A DNA stretch of 64,000 bases. Source: Ponticoccus alexandrii (GTDB taxonomy: Bacteria > Pseudomonadota > Alphaproteobacteria > Rhodobacterales > Rhodobacteraceae). Of this stretch, positions 54,694 through 62,644 are shown piece after piece. Position numbers and translations under genes: made by a program. The notes under the pieces were generated by a model. That model did no database searches. It was not told the origin of the DNA and was given only the letters and a program-made list of their open reading frames with translations. The stretch lies in assembly GCF_016806125.1 (NCBI RefSeq), contig NZ_CP047166.1, positions 2,542,001-2,606,000 on the forward strand. The letters are read 5' to 3'. The first letter of the stretch is position 1. Each line of letters opens with the position of its first letter.

Positions 54694-55956
54694 TCAGTCG
54701 GCCTTGCCGAAGATCACGCTGGCATTGGTGCCGCCGAAGCCGAAGGAGTTCGACAGGGCATAGCGCACGTCCCGCTCGCGCTTCGCGTTGGGGGCGAGGT
54801 CGATGGCGGTCTCGACCGCCGGGTTGTCGAGGTTGATCGTCGGCGGGGCCACCTGATCGCGGATCGCGAGGATCGAGAAGATCGCCTCGATCGCACCGGC
54901 GGCCCCCAGAAGGTGCCCGGTGGCGGATTTGGTCGAGGACATCGTGACCTTGCCCGCCGCATCGCCCAAGAGCCGTTCGACCGCGCCCAGCTCGATGGTA
55001 TCGGCCATGGTCGAGGTGCCATGGGCGTTGATGTAGTCCAGATCGCCCGGCTGCAGCCCCGCATCGCGCAGCGCCGCCTTCATCGAGCGTTCGCCACCCT
55101 CGCCGCTCTCGGACGGCGCGGTGATGTGGTAGGCGTCTCCGGTCAGGCCGTAACCGCAGACCTCGGCGTAGATCTTCGCGCCGCGCGCCTTGGCGTGTTC
55201 GTATTCCTCCAGCACCACGACGCCCGCGCCCTCGCCCATGACAAAGCCGTCGCGGTCGGCGTCATAGGGGCGGCTGGCCTTGGTCGGATCGTCGGCGCGC
55301 TTGGTCGAGAGCGCCTTGCAGGCGTTGAAGCCCGCGATGCCGATCTCGCAGATCGCCGCCTCGGCACCGCCCGCGACCATGACGTCGGCGTCGCCGTACT
55401 TGATCAGCCGGGCCGCGTCGCCGATGGCGTGGGCGCCCGTGGAGCAGGCCGTGACCACCGCGTGGTTCGGCCCCTTGAAGCCGTATTTGATCGAGATGTT
55501 GCCCGAGATCAGGTTGATCAGCGCGCCGGGGATGAAGAAGGGCGACACGCGGCGCGCACCCTTGTCGCGGATCAGCAGCGCCGTGTCGGCGATGGACGAC
55601 AGCCCGCCGATGCCCGAACCCACCATGACGCCGGTGCGCTCGCGCGCCTCGTCGTCCTCGGGCGCCCAGCCCGAATCCTCGACCGCCTGCGCGGCGGCGA
55701 CCATGCCGAAGCGGATGAACTCGTCGATCTTCCGCTGTTCCTTCTTGTCCATGTAGAGATCGGGGTTGAAGGTCCCGTCGGTGCCGTCGCCATAGGGCAC
55801 CTCGCAGGCATAGGTCGTGGCCAGATGGCTGGCGTCGAACTTGGTGATGGTGCCCGCCCCGGACTGTCCCGCCAGCAGACGCGACCACGTCTCCTCGACC
55901 CCGCAAGCCAGCGGGGTGACCAGTCCAAGCCCTGTGACCACAACGCGACGTGCCAT
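54694..55956 (-). CDS. fabF: Beta-ketoacyl-ACP synthase II
   Basis: 420 residues. It opens R-R-V-V-V-T-G-L-G-L-V-T-P-L-A and has the active-site Cys in A-V-V-T-A-C-S-T-G-A-H, His in I-N-A-H-G-T-S-T and His in K-S-A-T-G-H-L-L-G-A-A-G, giving the C-H-H triad. It elongates acyl-ACP with malonyl-ACP in fatty acid synthesis. The acpP gene that often precedes fabF is not here; instead a repeat-containing gap and map lie upstream. Confidence 0.97.
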   Translation of the reverse strand: MARRVVVTGLGLVTPLACGVEETWSRLLAGQSGAGTITKFDASHLATTYACEVPYGDGTDGTFNPDLYMDKKEQRKIDEFIRFGMVAAAQAVEDSGWAPEDDEARERTGVMVGSGIGGLSSIADTALLIRDKGARRVSPFFIPGALINLISGNISIKYGFKGPNHAVVTACSTGAHAIGDAARLIKYGDADVMVAGGAEAAICEIGIAGFNACKALSTKRADDPTKASRPYDADRDGFVMGEGAGVVVLEEYEHAKARGAKIYAEVCGYGLTGDAYHITAPSESGEGGERSMKAALRDAGLQPGDLDYINAHGTSTMADTIELGAVERLLGDAAGKVTMSSTKSATGHLLGAAGAIEAIFSILAIRDQVAPPTINLDNPAVETAIDLAPNAKRERDVRYALSNSFGFGGTNASVIFGKAD

Positions 55957-56180
55957 GGATCTGCCCTTTCGTTCGTCTCTCTGTCGATCCGCTCTTAGCG
56001 TGCGAAACGGTACGGGGGCAAGAGCATCGGCCAGAGGCAGGCGGCGTCTCCTTGCCGGTTTGCGGGCATGGCGCGGAGCGGGCCGGCTGCGCAGATAGGA
56101 GTTGCGCCCCCTTGCGTCGGCGGTGCCAGCGGCGCGGCATCGGACCTGTGGTCCCGACGCTGCGCGAGTTTGAGAGGTGA

Positions 56181-56236
56181 CAGGGGGCTCTGCCCCCGCG
56201 CTGCGCGCCCCCCGGGATATTTTCGGACAGAAGATG
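56181..56236 (+). repeat. Dispersed intergenic repeat, copy 3
   Basis: CAGGGGGCTCTGCCCCC, GC spacer with CGC-GCTGC-GCG, then CCCCCGGGATATTTTCGGAC and AGAAGATG. GGGATATTT subtype. Located between map (-) and fabF (-), oriented plus, so no gene start follows it here. Confidence 0.8.
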
Positions 56237-56248
56237 CCCGGATGGGTC

Positions 56249-56992
56249 CTAGCCCGGCAGGGTCAGCACCATGGCCCCGCGCCGGGTCGCGACGACGGTG
56301 TGTTCGAACTGCACGGTCTCGGCCTGCGGGGCGCTGTGCAGGGTCCAGCCATCTCGGGCCTCGGTGGCCATGCGTCCGCCGCGGGACAGGAAGGGTTCGA
56401 CCGTCAGCACGAGGCCCTCGCCGATCCGACGGCGGTCGCCTCGGGTGGGCCAAGTGGCGATCTCGTGCGGGTCCTCGTGCAGGCCGCGCCCGACGCCGTG
56501 GCTGGCGAGGTTGCGGATCAGCGTATAGCCGCGCCGGTCGGCGAAGCGCCCGATGGCCGCGCCGATCCCGGCGAGCGGCTTGCCCGCCCCGACCTGCGCG
56601 ATGCCGATTTCCATGGCGCGGCGTCCGTCGCGGCAGAGCCGGTCGGGTGCCGCGGCCTTCAGGCGAAAGCTGGCGCCGGTGTCGGCGAAATAGCCGTCCT
56701 TGCTGGCCGAGACGTCGATGTTCACGAGGTCACCGGCGGCGAGGATGCGATCGCCCGGTATGCCGTGGGCGATCTCTTCGTTGACGCTGATGCAGGTGGC
56801 GCCCGGAAAGGCATAGGTCGCCTCGGGCGCCGAGGTCGCGCCCTCGCGCTCCAGCAGGCGGCGGCCCAGATCGTCGAGTTCCCGCGTGGTCATGCCGGGT
56901 TCCGCCGCGCGGGTCATCGCCGCCAGCGTGTTGGCGACGATGCGCCCGATGGCCTTCAGCCCGGTGAGTTCGTCGTCCTGCGTGATGGTCAT
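56249..56992 (-). CDS. map: Type I methionine aminopeptidase
   Basis: 247 residues from ATG 56992 (AGGA 8 bases upstream). Metal-binding residues sit in V-N-I-D-V-S-A-S-K-D-G-Y-F-A-D-T-G-A, then the H in L-A-S-H-G-V-G, E in T-V-E-P-F-L and E in V-Q-F-E-H-T. C-I-S-V-N-E-E-I-A-H-G-I-P is the substrate-binding loop. It removes the initiator Met from new proteins. The upstream gene at 57057 is on the same strand. Confidence 0.96.
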   Translation of the reverse strand: MTITQDDELTGLKAIGRIVANTLAAMTRAAEPGMTTRELDDLGRRLLEREGATSAPEATYAFPGATCISVNEEIAHGIPGDRILAAGDLVNIDVSASKDGYFADTGASFRLKAAAPDRLCRDGRRAMEIGIAQVGAGKPLAGIGAAIGRFADRRGYTLIRNLASHGVGRGLHEDPHEIATWPTRGDRRRIGEGLVLTVEPFLSRGGRMATEARDGWTLHSAPQAETVQFEHTVVATRRGAMVLTLPG

Positions 56993-57056
56993 GTTGGCTT
57001 CCTTTGCCTCATGGGGGGCCCGATCTGGCCGCCCTTGCGCTGCGCCATCCGGCGCG

Positions 57057-57851
57057 TCACGCCAAATCACCGCCCAGATCGGCGCGCGCGCGGTCGATCC
57101 AGTGTTCGCGCAGCCAGCCACAGGGCTTCGACCGGCGGATGACCGAGCCAGCATAGCCCTCTATCGCCTCGTCCATCTTGGGATGGCCGTGGAAACAGAC
57201 CACCCGCGCGTCTTCCGGCAATTGCGGCGGGCGCAGGTAGTTCATCGGGAACGGGTTGCAGTCGTACTTGAAGGAAACCACCCAAGGCTCCGGGATATAG
57301 GTGAAAACCCCGCGATCCATCGCCTTGTGCGAGGTGTAGCGCTGCTCGGACCCGCGCGCCTCTTCGACTTCGGCATAGGGGTTGGCGGCGAGGTCCTCGT
57401 AGAGAAACCCGTGCCGCGCCGGATCGAAGCGGAAGACGGAGCCATGCCCCGTGGGCCGACCCTTGCGCTTCTCTGTCCAGTCGTGGCGCATGGCGACGGT
57501 GCCGGGGGCAAGGTCGTGGATCTCGTCCAGCCCGCCGGTGATCACCACGTCAAGGTCGAAGCCCAGCACCGGCCCTTCCAGATCCGGCACCAGACCGGGC
57601 CGGAAGAGCGAGGTCTTGCGCATGGCGCCCTGTCGGTTCGCCACCTTCAGCGCCTCGCCCATCGGCCCGGCGAAGGGTTCCACCGGCAGCGGCAGCACCT
57701 CGATGTCCGGATGCAGGCCCGCCGCATCCTCGGTCATGCAGAGAAAGCGCACCGGGCGCGACAGATGGCGGCGCACGCCGGAATAGAGCCGGTTCACGTA
57801 TTCCGGCCCGAAGAGGGTGCCCCACTTGATGCACATGATGTTGACGGTCAT
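57057..57851 (-). CDS. Glycosyltransferase-like protein
   Basis: 264 residues. It starts V-N-I-M-C-I-K-W-G-T-L-F-G-P-E-Y-V-N-R-L and has G-F-D-L-D-V-V-I-T-G-G (a D-x-D-like metal motif), then M-R-H-D-W and V-C-F-H-G-H-P-K near the end, the features of a conserved family related to GT-A glycosyltransferases. Sugar donor and acceptor are unknown. It may be transcribed with map, which begins 65 bases downstream. Confidence 0.75.
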   Translation of the reverse strand: MTVNIMCIKWGTLFGPEYVNRLYSGVRRHLSRPVRFLCMTEDAAGLHPDIEVLPLPVEPFAGPMGEALKVANRQGAMRKTSLFRPGLVPDLEGPVLGFDLDVVITGGLDEIHDLAPGTVAMRHDWTEKRKGRPTGHGSVFRFDPARHGFLYEDLAANPYAEVEEARGSEQRYTSHKAMDRGVFTYIPEPWVVSFKYDCNPFPMNYLRPPQLPEDARVVCFHGHPKMDEAIEGYAGSVIRRSKPCGWLREHWIDRARADLGGDLA

Positions 57852-58096
57852 CGCGGCTCCTTCCCGGCTGGCCCCGGATGCCGATTAGCAAGTGGCCCGC
57901 CGAAAGGCCAGCGGCACCCTTGCGCGCGGGGCGTGGCGGGCGTAGGCTCTGCGCCCAAGGAAACCCGATGGCCGGAGGCATGATGGAGATTGCATCCCCC
58001 CTCCGGGCCGCGCGCGCCTGAGGCCGCGTTGCCCGAGCAAGACACCGGAGCCGCTTTCGCGGCCCCTGATGTGATGCCTCCACGGGACATATTCCA

Positions 58097-59131
58097 TTGA
58101 CAGACACGACACTTGCCGACCTCGGATGGTCGGCCCCCTTCGCACGCCAGCTGACCGCCGGTGAAGAAACCCTGCACCCCATGCGCGTGGCCGAGGTCCA
58201 CCGCGACCGCCTGCGCGCGCTCGGGGCCGCGGGCGACGCCATGCTCATCCCCTCGGAACGCGCCGGCGCCTATGCGGTCGGCGACTGGGTACTGAGCGAC
58301 GGCACCAGCGCCCTGCGCCGGCTGGAGCCGCAAAGCGACCTCACCCGCAAGGCCGCCGGGCACACGGTCGAGCGCCAGCGCATCGCCGCCAATATCGACA
58401 CCATCGCGGTGGTGACCAGCTGCAACGCCGACTTCAACCTCGCGCGGCTGGAACGCTACCTCGCCTTGATTGCAAGCGCCGGCTGCCTGCCGCTGATCGT
58501 GCTGACCAAGGCCGATCTCGTGGCGGATGCCGACGACTACCGCAGGCAGGCCGAAAAGCTTTCGCCACTGGTGACGGCGCTGGCGCTGAACGCCAAGGAC
58601 ATGGAGGACGCGGGCCGCCTGACCGCATGGTGCGGGCCGGGGCGGACACTGGCGCTGATCGGCTCGTCGGGCGTGGGCAAGACCACGCTGCGCAACGCCC
58701 TGACCGAGTTCACCGCCGCAACGGCGGGGATCCGCGAGGACGATGCCAAGGGCCGGCACACCACGACCTTCCGCAGCCTCGTGCGCACCCGCGCGGGCGG
58801 CTGGCTGATCGACACGCCCGGCATGCGCGAACTGCAACTGGCCGACGCGCAGGAGGGCATCGGCGAAGTCTTCGACGACATCACCGAAATCGCCGCGCAG
58901 TGCCGCTTCAACGACTGCGCGCATGAGACCGAACCCGGCTGCGCCATCCGGGCGGCGCTCGACCAGGGCCGCATCGACCCGGACCGCCTGAGGCGCTGGC
59001 AAAAGCTGATGTTGGAGGACCGCTACAACTCGGAAACCCTCTCGCAGACGCGGTCGCGCCAGAAGGCCTTCGGCAAGATGGTCAAGGGTGGACAGGCGCG
59101 CGGCCGCCACAAGCGCAACCCGGGCCGCTGA
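58097..59131 (+). CDS. rsgA: Ribosome small-subunit GTPase RsgA
   Basis: 344 residues starting at TTG 58097. Circularly permuted GTPase order: G4 L-T-K-A-D-L, then G1 G-S-S-G-V-G-K-T-T-L, G3 D-T-P-G-M-R-E, then the zinc knuckle C-R-F-N-D-C-A-H-E-T-E-P-G-C. It checks late 30S subunit maturation. A repeat follows its stop codon by 30 bases. Confidence 0.96.
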   Translation: MTDTTLADLGWSAPFARQLTAGEETLHPMRVAEVHRDRLRALGAAGDAMLIPSERAGAYAVGDWVLSDGTSALRRLEPQSDLTRKAAGHTVERQRIAANIDTIAVVTSCNADFNLARLERYLALIASAGCLPLIVLTKADLVADADDYRRQAEKLSPLVTALALNAKDMEDAGRLTAWCGPGRTLALIGSSGVGKTTLRNALTEFTAATAGIREDDAKGRHTTTFRSLVRTRAGGWLIDTPGMRELQLADAQEGIGEVFDDITEIAAQCRFNDCAHETEPGCAIRAALDQGRIDPDRLRRWQKLMLEDRYNSETLSQTRSRQKAFGKMVKGGQARGRHKRNPGR

Positions 59132-59163
59132 AACGGCACAGGGGGCGGCAAAACACCGCCCCC

Positions 59164-59220
59164 GTCTTCTTTTGTCCAGAAATATCCCGGGGGGCCGCGC
59201 AGCGGCGGGGGCGGCGCCCC
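59164..59220 (-). repeat. Dispersed intergenic repeat, copy 4
   Basis: On the minus strand: GGGGCGCCGCCCCCG-type stem, a CCGCTGCGCGG hairpin, then CCCCCCGGGATATTTCTGGAC and AAAAGAAGACG. GGGATATTT subtype. Located after rsgA (+) and reading away from the M20 peptidase gene. Confidence 0.75.
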
Positions 59221-59302
59221 CCCCCCGGTCTCCATTCCGCAGACCGTGAAAAGTGCAAACCGCCGTCCGAAAACGCACTAAGGCCAACCACAAGACTGCC
59301 CC

Positions 59303-59360
59303 CTGCTTCTTTGGTCCATCAAATACCTCGGGGGAGCCGAAGGCGGGGGCAGAGCCCCCT
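59303..59360 (-). repeat. Dispersed intergenic repeat, copy 5
   Basis: On the minus strand: GGGGGCTCTGCCCCC, spacer CGCCTTCGGC, then TCCCCCGAGGTATTTGATGG and ACCAAAGAAGCAG. CGAGGTA subtype, only about 80 bases from copy 4, so the two subtypes lie side by side in the same orientation. Confidence 0.8.
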
Positions 59361-59427
59361 ACCGCGCCTCCGCAGGCAGACACCGGACCGGAGCCCTTGG
59401 GGTGGGCTTGCAACCCACCCGGCCCCG

Positions 59428-60594
59428 TCACGTCAGCGGCATGCGGCGTTCCGCGATTTCCGCCCACCACGAGCAGCCCGCCGGGATCGCCTCATCATTG
59501 AAGTTGTACTCGGGGTTGTGGACATCCGCCGACGGGCCGTTGCCGACGAGGATATAGGCGCCGGGCCGTTCTTCCAGCATATAGGCGAAATCCTCGCCGC
59601 CCATGGTGATCGGCGCCTCGCGCTCGCAGGCGCCAGAGACCGCCTCGGCGACGTCGGCGGCGAAGGCCGTCTGCGCCTCGGAGTTCACCATCGAGGGATA
59701 GCCCGCGATCCAGCGCACCTCCGCCGTGCCGCCAAAGGCCTCGGCGGTCGAGGCGGCCAGCGCCTTGATCCGCGCCTCGCCCATCTCGCGGTTCTCCTTG
59801 GACATGGTGCGCATCGTGCCCTTCAGATGCACCCGCGCCGGGATCACGTTGAAGGCCTTGGACGAGCTTTCGATCGACGTGACCGAGACCACGATCGGGT
59901 CCGCCGGATCGGAATTGCGCGACGAGATGCTTTGCAGCGCCGTCACGATCTGCGCCGCGACCACCACCGGGTCCACCGTCTGGTGCGGCTTGGCCGCGTG
60001 GCCGCCCCGCCCCACGACGGTGATCTCGTACTGGTCGGTGGCGGCGAAGAAGGCACCGGGGCGGATAGCGAAAGAGCCCAGCGGCTGGCCCGGCCAGTTG
60101 TGCATGCCATAGACCTCCTGAATGCCGAAGCGCTCCATCATGCCGTCCTCGCACATCTCGCGGCCACCGCCGCCGCCTTCCTCGGCGGGCTGGAAGATCA
60201 CCACGACGGTGCCGTCAAAGTTGCGCGTCTCGGACAGGTACTTGGCCGCGCCGAGCAGCATCGCGGTGTGGCCGTCATGGCCGCAGGCGTGCATGGCGCC
60301 CGGCGTCTTGGAGGCATAGTCGAGCCCCGTCGCCTCGTGGATCGGCAGCGCGTCCATGTCGGCGCGCAGGCCCACCACCTTGCCGGATCCGGTCTGGCGG
60401 CCCTTGATGACCCCGACAACGCCGGTGCGGCCCAGCCCGGTGACAATCTCGTCGCAGCCGAATTCCTTCAGCTTCTCGGCCACCAGTGCCGAGGTCCGAT
60501 GCGTCTCGAAGAGGATCTCGGGGTTTTCGTGCAGGTCGCGGCGCCAGCCGGTGATTTCGGCGTGCAGTTCTGCGAAGCGGTTCTTGACGGGCAT
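59428..60594 (-). CDS. M20-family amidohydrolase (hippurate hydrolase type)
   Basis: 388 residues from ATG 60594 (AGGAG 6 bases upstream). W-R-R-D-L-H-E-N-P-E, the metal motif M-H-A-C-G-H-D-G-H-T-A-M, F-Q-P-A-E-E-G-G-G-G and T-M-G-G-E-D-F-A-Y-M are the M20D signature (HipO, IAA-amino-acid hydrolases, N-acetyl-diaminopimelate deacetylase). It cleaves N-acyl amino acids in the cytoplasm; exact substrate unknown. A second M20 peptidase gene follows upstream at 61103, but a 508-base gap separates them. Confidence 0.93.
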   Translation of the reverse strand: MPVKNRFAELHAEITGWRRDLHENPEILFETHRTSALVAEKLKEFGCDEIVTGLGRTGVVGVIKGRQTGSGKVVGLRADMDALPIHEATGLDYASKTPGAMHACGHDGHTAMLLGAAKYLSETRNFDGTVVVIFQPAEEGGGGGREMCEDGMMERFGIQEVYGMHNWPGQPLGSFAIRPGAFFAATDQYEITVVGRGGHAAKPHQTVDPVVVAAQIVTALQSISSRNSDPADPIVVSVTSIESSSKAFNVIPARVHLKGTMRTMSKENREMGEARIKALAASTAEAFGGTAEVRWIAGYPSMVNSEAQTAFAADVAEAVSGACEREAPITMGGEDFAYMLEERPGAYILVGNGPSADVHNPEYNFNDEAIPAGCSWWAEIAERRMPLT

Positions 60595-61102
60595 GCTCTC
60601 TCCTTCGGCCCCGGTCGGCGGCAGGCGCCGGATGCGGCCTTCATGACATGGCGGCCCCGCGGGGCCGATCCTGTTGCAGAGCATAGGAATGGCGGCGGCG
60701 ACTGCAAGCGCATGGATGCCCGGGACATGGGATCCCCGGACAGAACTGCCCGTCGGATGAGCGGTCCCGCGGACCACCCCGCTCGGGTCCTCTGGGATCG
60801 AACCGTCCGCGACCGGGAGCGGGCCCTGCTGCGGCAGGTGCTGGGGCCCTCGTGCCGACGGTGCCCGGTGTGGGGCCGACGGCTGCCCGTTCTGGCGCGT
60901 GCCCTCTGCGCCGACGGAGCCCCCGGCTGGCAAGCGCCGGGTGCGGCGCCGGGACTTGGCAATGCAGGATGGACCGCCGATACCCTGCGGACGGTGGGAG
61001 GGGCTCTGCCCCGCGCCCTGCGGGCGCCCCCGAGGTACTTGAGGGACCAAAGAAGCCCCCGGGGGGGGATGTCCGGGATCCTGCGGGCTTTCGGGCCGGT
61101 GC
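60595..61102. other. 508-base gap between two M20 genes
   Basis: No supported gene. It contains dispersed repeat copy 6 (60998-61056) oriented plus. The rest is GC-rich with open frames by composition only. A 13-codon frame after the repeat (ATG 61069) follows a G-run but overlaps the argE-like gene end and is not convincing. Confidence 0.35.
60998..61056 (+). repeat. Dispersed intergenic repeat, copy 6
   Basis: GAGGGGCTCTGCCCC, hairpin GCGCCCTGCGGGCGC, then CCCCCGAGGTACTTGAGGGAC and CAAAGAAG. CGAGGTA subtype in plus orientation. Confidence 0.8.
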
Positions 61103-62263
61103 TCAGGTAAGCGATTGCAGCAAGCGCTCCATGAAAGTCCGGCCTTCGGCGAACTGCGCCGTCGAGATGTATTCGTCGCCCTGATGCGCAACCCCGATGG
61201 AGCCCGGGCCGCAGACCACCGCATTATAGCCCGCCGCCTGGAAATGGCTCGCCTCGGTCCCGTAGCTGACGAAGCTCTGGCCGTTCTCGCCGGTCAGGCG
61301 ACGGACCAGTTCCTCGGCGGAGTTGTCCTTGCGCGGGGCCAGCGGCGGCAGGGCAAAGCGTTCCTCGACCTCGATCCATGTCTCCGGGCGGACGGCCTGC
61401 ATTTCGGTCTGCACCTCTGCCACGCGCCCGGCGAAGAGACGGCGCCAAGTGTCGAGGTCTTCGCCGGGCACCACGCGAAAGCCGAAGCCGAATTCGCAGT
61501 CCTTCGCGGTAATGTTATGCGCCGTGCCGCCCCGGACCTGCCCGACGTGGGCATTGGTATAGGGCGGGTCGAAAAGCGCAGCGAGGCCCTGCGGCTCTGC
61601 CGCCATGAGCGAGGCGTTCAGACTGTTGGCCCAGTCGATCAGTTTGGCGGCGTACATGATCGCGTTGACGCCGGTGTGCAGCATGGAGGAATGGACCTCG
61701 AAACCATGCACATGCACCCACCAGGTCACGCCCCCCTTGTGACCCGCGACCGGCTTCAGCATCGTCGGTTCGCCGATGATCGCGTCCGAGGCCCTGGGCA
61801 GGTGCTTCATGGCCTCGATCAGCGGCGGCGCCCCGGCGCAGCCGATTTCCTCGTCGTAGGACAGCGCCAGCTGCAGCGGTCGCGTAATGCCGCGCTTCTG
61901 CGCCTCGACCGCCGCCCAGATGGCCAGCGCATCGAAGCCCTTCATATCCGCCGTTCCGCGCCCGTAGAGGCGGCCGTCGCGCTCTGTCACCGTGAAGGGG
62001 TCGGCGGTCCAGACCTGCCCGTCCACCGGCACCACGTCGGTATGGCCCGAGAGCAGCACGCCCCCCGGCTCTGGCGGTCCGACATGAGCGTAAAGCGCGG
62101 CCTTGTCGGGCTCGTCGGATTTGACATGGCGCCCGGCCTCGATGCCATGGGCGCCAAGGTAGTCCTGCACCCAGTCGATCAGCGGAAGGTTTGTGTCGCG
62201 GCTGACTGTGGGAAAGGCGACGAGACGGTCGAGGATCTCGCGGGGGGAGAGGGTCTGTGTCAT
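61103..62263 (-). CDS. argE: Acetylornithine deacetylase (ArgE-type M20 peptidase)
   Basis: 386 residues. V-L-L-S-G-H-T-D-V-V-P (metal His/Asp), R-G-T-A-D-M-K-G-F (bridging Asp), L-S-Y-D-E-E-I-G-C-A-G-A (catalytic Glu) and the closing G-P-G-S-I-G-V-A-H-Q-G-D-E-Y (final His) follow the ArgE pattern. It hydrolyses N-acetylornithine in arginine synthesis or another acyl-amino acid. No arg genes are adjacent, so a catabolic role is possible. Confidence 0.88.
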   Translation of the reverse strand: MTQTLSPREILDRLVAFPTVSRDTNLPLIDWVQDYLGAHGIEAGRHVKSDEPDKAALYAHVGPPEPGGVLLSGHTDVVPVDGQVWTADPFTVTERDGRLYGRGTADMKGFDALAIWAAVEAQKRGITRPLQLALSYDEEIGCAGAPPLIEAMKHLPRASDAIIGEPTMLKPVAGHKGGVTWWVHVHGFEVHSSMLHTGVNAIMYAAKLIDWANSLNASLMAAEPQGLAALFDPPYTNAHVGQVRGGTAHNITAKDCEFGFGFRVVPGEDLDTWRRLFAGRVAEVQTEMQAVRPETWIEVEERFALPPLAPRKDNSAEELVRRLTGENGQSFVSYGTEASHFQAAGYNAVVCGPGSIGVAHQGDEYISTAQFAEGRTFMERLLQSLT

Positions 62264-62644
62264 GGACAGACCCTGCCCCGGCGCGGAGCGGAAGGAAAGC
62301 CCCGGCGCCTGCCGGGGCGCGGCTCAGGCCGTGTCGGGTTGTGCGCCTCTTGCAACCGACCGGCGGCCCGGCCTGTCGCCGGTGCGCCCTGGGACCATGG
62401 CGGGCCATTTGTGTCCCCGGGGGCCGGGTCGACCGGAGGCGGGCGGCCCCGCGCGCCCGGACATCGGCAGATTGCGCGCATCCCGGCCCAGAGCGCAGCA
62501 GCGCCCACCCTCTGCCCTGAGAGAAAGGTCATGCACTTTCCCTGTCGCCAAGCGCGGGACACCCCCCGGTCGGGCATCGCGCAGCAGCCCGCGATCCGGA
62601 GGCACGCCGAGCGCCGCTGCCAACCGGCCCCCGCGTGGCGCGGA
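62264..62644. other. 381-base gap; no gene seen
   Basis: Very GC-rich with open frames in several phases but no start signals or family motifs. It should contain the argE promoter and the 3' region of the ABC transporter gene. No T-run terminator or repeat copy was found. Confidence 0.3.

Noticed and set aside
59311-61110. Long plus-strand frame over the M20 peptidase and following gap
   Set aside because: Antisense to a certain gene; Arg/His-rich composition typical of shadows.
61069-61110. 13-codon ORF after repeat copy 6
   Set aside because: Runs into the end of the argE-like gene on the other strand, has only a G-run before it and no sign of conservation.
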